From Pseudofabraea citricarpa (Eukaryota > Ascomycota > Leotiomycetes > Helotiales > Dermateaceae), in contig JAPWGK010000032.1 of assembly GCA_029641185.1 (NCBI GenBank), forward strand, positions 310,001-374,000: a DNA stretch of 64,000 bases, given 5' to 3'. Shown in pieces: positions 61,806 through 64,000 of the stretch. A program made the translations under genes and the position numbers. Below the pieces are notes generated by a model that saw nothing but the letters and a program-made list of their open reading frames with translations, did not search any database and was not told where the DNA came from. Each line of letters starts with the position of its first letter. Position 1 is the first letter of the stretch.

Positions 61806-63720
61806 ATGGTTTATTGTGGGAAGTAAGTATTTCACATTGTGCCTATCTTGTCAATCAGTCCAAGCGGCGTCACTCTTCATGCCTACATGGACTAGTTCAA
61901 GTACTCTATTTGTGGGGTTGGAAGCACATGCTGACTTCTTTAGACCGTCCAAGGGTTGTGAGAGATGCAGGAAAAGAAAGATCCGAGTAAGTCTTCGGCT
62001 CCCTTCTGGTCAGATTCTTAATACTCACCAATTGCAGTGTTCACAACAACCTGATGGGTGTTCCCAATGTGCAAGAGCCGATCACAAGTGTCCGGGGTAT
62101 CGGGCTCAGGTCGATGTCATTTTCCGCAATGAAAGCGACAATGTGATCAAAAAGGCTAAAGTAAGAGCCGAGAAAGCCAAGATCAAGGCTGCAAGGTCGT
62201 CGGGTGGAGAAAGCAGTTCTTCATCTACACCTGATCGTGACTACGATTCTGCTAGCACTGGATCTGTTGAGATCATACCACGGCAGAAATCACCAATGCG
62301 ACACTCGATCGGTTATACTGTGGTCCCCACTGTTGATGAATTGGCCATGGCATATTTCGTGACGAATTACGTTATTGGATTTGAAGAAAACGGGCCTGTC
62401 AAAGGTCATTTAGATCATTTAGTTGACTTACAACAAGCTCACGGAGTGGAGGATAATCTGCTCGCTGGTATGAAAGCTGTCGGCCTTGCTTCAATTGCCC
62501 ACGAAAGAAAAGTCCCTAGCCTAATGATCAATTCTCGAAAGCAATACATAAAAGCGATTCAATTAACAAACGCAGCCCTACGCGACCCCAAAGATGCTAA
62601 GAAAGACTCGGTGTTGATGAGCATCATGATTCTTGGCATATTCGAAACTGTCACGGGTTGCAATCAGAAATCGATCCAAGCATGGCAAAATCACATTCAA
62701 GGGGCTGCGGCAGTTGTCAAACTACGTGGAAGAGATCAATTCCTTACTGCTGCTGGGAGAAGATTGTTCATTCAGATAGTCTCAAGTCTGTTGCTCAGTT
62801 GCATCCAGCGTCAGATGCCGATACCCAAGCATATCGTCGACCTCACAGCCGAAGTGGAAATTGTGGCAGGTATCCGTGAGGATACAGCATGGAGGGTTTT
62901 GTTGACCATGATCGACTTTGCACAGTTTAGAGCCGACCTGAAAACGCAGAAGTTGACGGATACAATGGAGATATTCAACAAAGCGCTGGAAATTGATGGT
63001 GCTTTCTTGTCAATCTCCGAGGCACCACCAAAAGGTTGGGAATATCGAACGATATACACAGACCAGGATCCGGATATTGTCTTCAACGGCCATTACCACC
63101 TCTATTACGACATCTGGGTGGCACAAAATTGGAACTCTATTCGCACAGTGCGGATACTGCTTAACGACAAGATTCGAGAGATTCTCCTCGATGGGTTCCG
63201 CTCCGTCCCGCCGCGTTTCACGAGCTTAGAACACACAGCACAATTCCAGATATCAACTGATACCATCTACGCATTACAAGCAGATATCCTCGCCAGCGTA
63301 CCGCAGCATATAGGGTACGTTTCGACGTTCAAAAAGCCCAGACTAGCATATGACCCAACACGCCTTGAAAATCCCCCAAGCGTCGAGAAAGCTCTATCTA
63401 ATCTCCAACACATCTGGTCCCCGAACGACGGACAATCTCCTCCCCAGGAGAGGGTCCACTCACAAACTCTCCCAGCGATCCGAGCTTCCGGTGGTGTTTT
63501 CCTCATGTGGCCACTTTGGTTCGCGGGTATTATCGATGTAGCGACCGAGGAGGTGCGGCATTTCGTGATCCGGAATCTGGAGTTGCTTGGTACGAAAATG
63601 GGAATTCAGCATGCTAACATGCTGGCGGATATTGTGAGGAAGAGGCAGGACATCGAGGTTTGGTCTGAGCCGCCGAGACCCGTTATGGAGGAAGGTATTG
63701 ACATGAATGTGGATGCATGA
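61806..63720 (+). CDS. Zn2Cys6 transcription factor
   Basis: Three exons: 61806-61822, 61944-61986 and 62038-63720; 580 residues. The 17-nt first exon encodes MVYCG and joins at GTAAGT/TTTAG to KPSKGCERC, a very common N-terminus in this subgroup. The zinc cluster is at residues 11-38 (C-x2-C-x6-C-x6-C-x2-C-x6-C), with an intron directly before the third Cys. A basic Lys/Ala-rich helix and Ser-rich linker follow. The C-terminal ~430 residues are the fungal transcription-factor 2 type region (AMAYFVTNYV, LMSIMILGIFETVTG, HIQGAAAVVKLRG, VFLMWPLWFAGIIDV). It is nuclear and sequence-specific. It may act on the neighbouring fungalysin gene, but only position suggests this. Confidence 0.92.
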
Positions 63721-64000
63721 ATCGTGGCGAGATGATCTCCTCTTCATTTCTACTGTTTTCTGTTTTTCTTTTACAAATCCGTTTTGGGGGGTTCTGGAAT
63801 CTTAGTTTTCGTGATACCTTATGGTGATATCTGGGCACTAGAGCAGCGTTATACATTTTCATGCGCCCATCGACTAAATACGAGGATTGACATCTGTACT
63901 GAGTTATCAAGCCCTAGTACCTGGCTCTTTTGCGTATATGCATCACTCAATTGAAATCAACCAACCTGAGTGGAAGAGAAAATCTTCTCACTCGATACTG
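63721..64000. other. 3' flank at window end
   Basis: AT-rich sequence after the regulator gene; nothing notable is visible before the window ends. Confidence 0.6.

Noticed and set aside
1..64000. CRISPR arrays, operons or prophage
   Set aside because: Intron-containing fungal genes throughout; no direct-repeat/spacer pattern or bacterial gene organisation.

Overview
This is a window from a filamentous ascomycete (Pezizomycotina; a plant-associated Leotiomycetes relative is my guess, unverified). Genes are split by short introns (about 28-90 nt; typical donors GTAAGT/GTATGT, CTAAC/CTGAT-like branch sites), a spliced type-II tRNA-Leu is present, and the families are fungal: Zn2Cys6 regulators, a HET protein, a NACHT-ankyrin protein, PDR-type ABC, fungalysin and pectin lyase. 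I rebuilt 20 protein-gene models by joining frames at splice sites and checking that every exon phase closes; 19 are intact and one (carbonic anhydrase-like) has an in-frame stop. A 5'-truncated remnant and one tRNA complete the list.

Layout. 1-6.9 kb is gene-poor, with one GPI-anchored surface protein (3.1-4.1 kb). 6.9-17 kb is mostly conserved: sugar transporter, Pescadillo/NOP7, PIG-U (GPI transamidase subunit) sharing a 256-bp divergent promoter with NOP7, a DHCR24/DIMINUTO-like oxidoreductase and the broken carbonic anhydrase. 17.7-23 kb holds a divergent pair, a TauD-type dioxygenase and a Dal5-family anion transporter, both exceptionally intron-rich (9 and 19 introns). 23.8-30.2 kb has an RRN9-like protein and a 1272-residue NACHT-ankyrin protein. 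31-38.8 kb is a divergent Zn2Cys6 regulator / PDR transporter pair, followed by a remnant of a Diels-Alderase/hydroxyneurosporene-synthase-like gene. 40.7-44.6 kb is AT-rich and holds a small Cys-rich protein gene and a decaying 13-bp minisatellite. 44.6-64 kb has a pectin lyase, a polytopic membrane protein, tRNA-Leu(AAG), a small secreted protein, a HET protein, a GMC oxidoreductase, a secreted M36 metalloprotease and a second Zn2Cys6 regulator.

How they fit together. The dioxygenase/transporter pair looks like a self-contained uptake-plus-oxidation module for a sulfonate or related organic anion; its intron density differs so much from its surroundings that acquisition from an intron-rich fungus is a reasonable hypothesis. 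The regulator/ABC pair looks like inducible efflux, perhaps the surviving part of a metabolite locus. Pectin lyase, fungalysin, the small secreted protein and the GMC enzyme suggest life on plant tissue. The NACHT-ankyrin and HET proteins belong to the fungal non-self recognition/cell-death repertoire.
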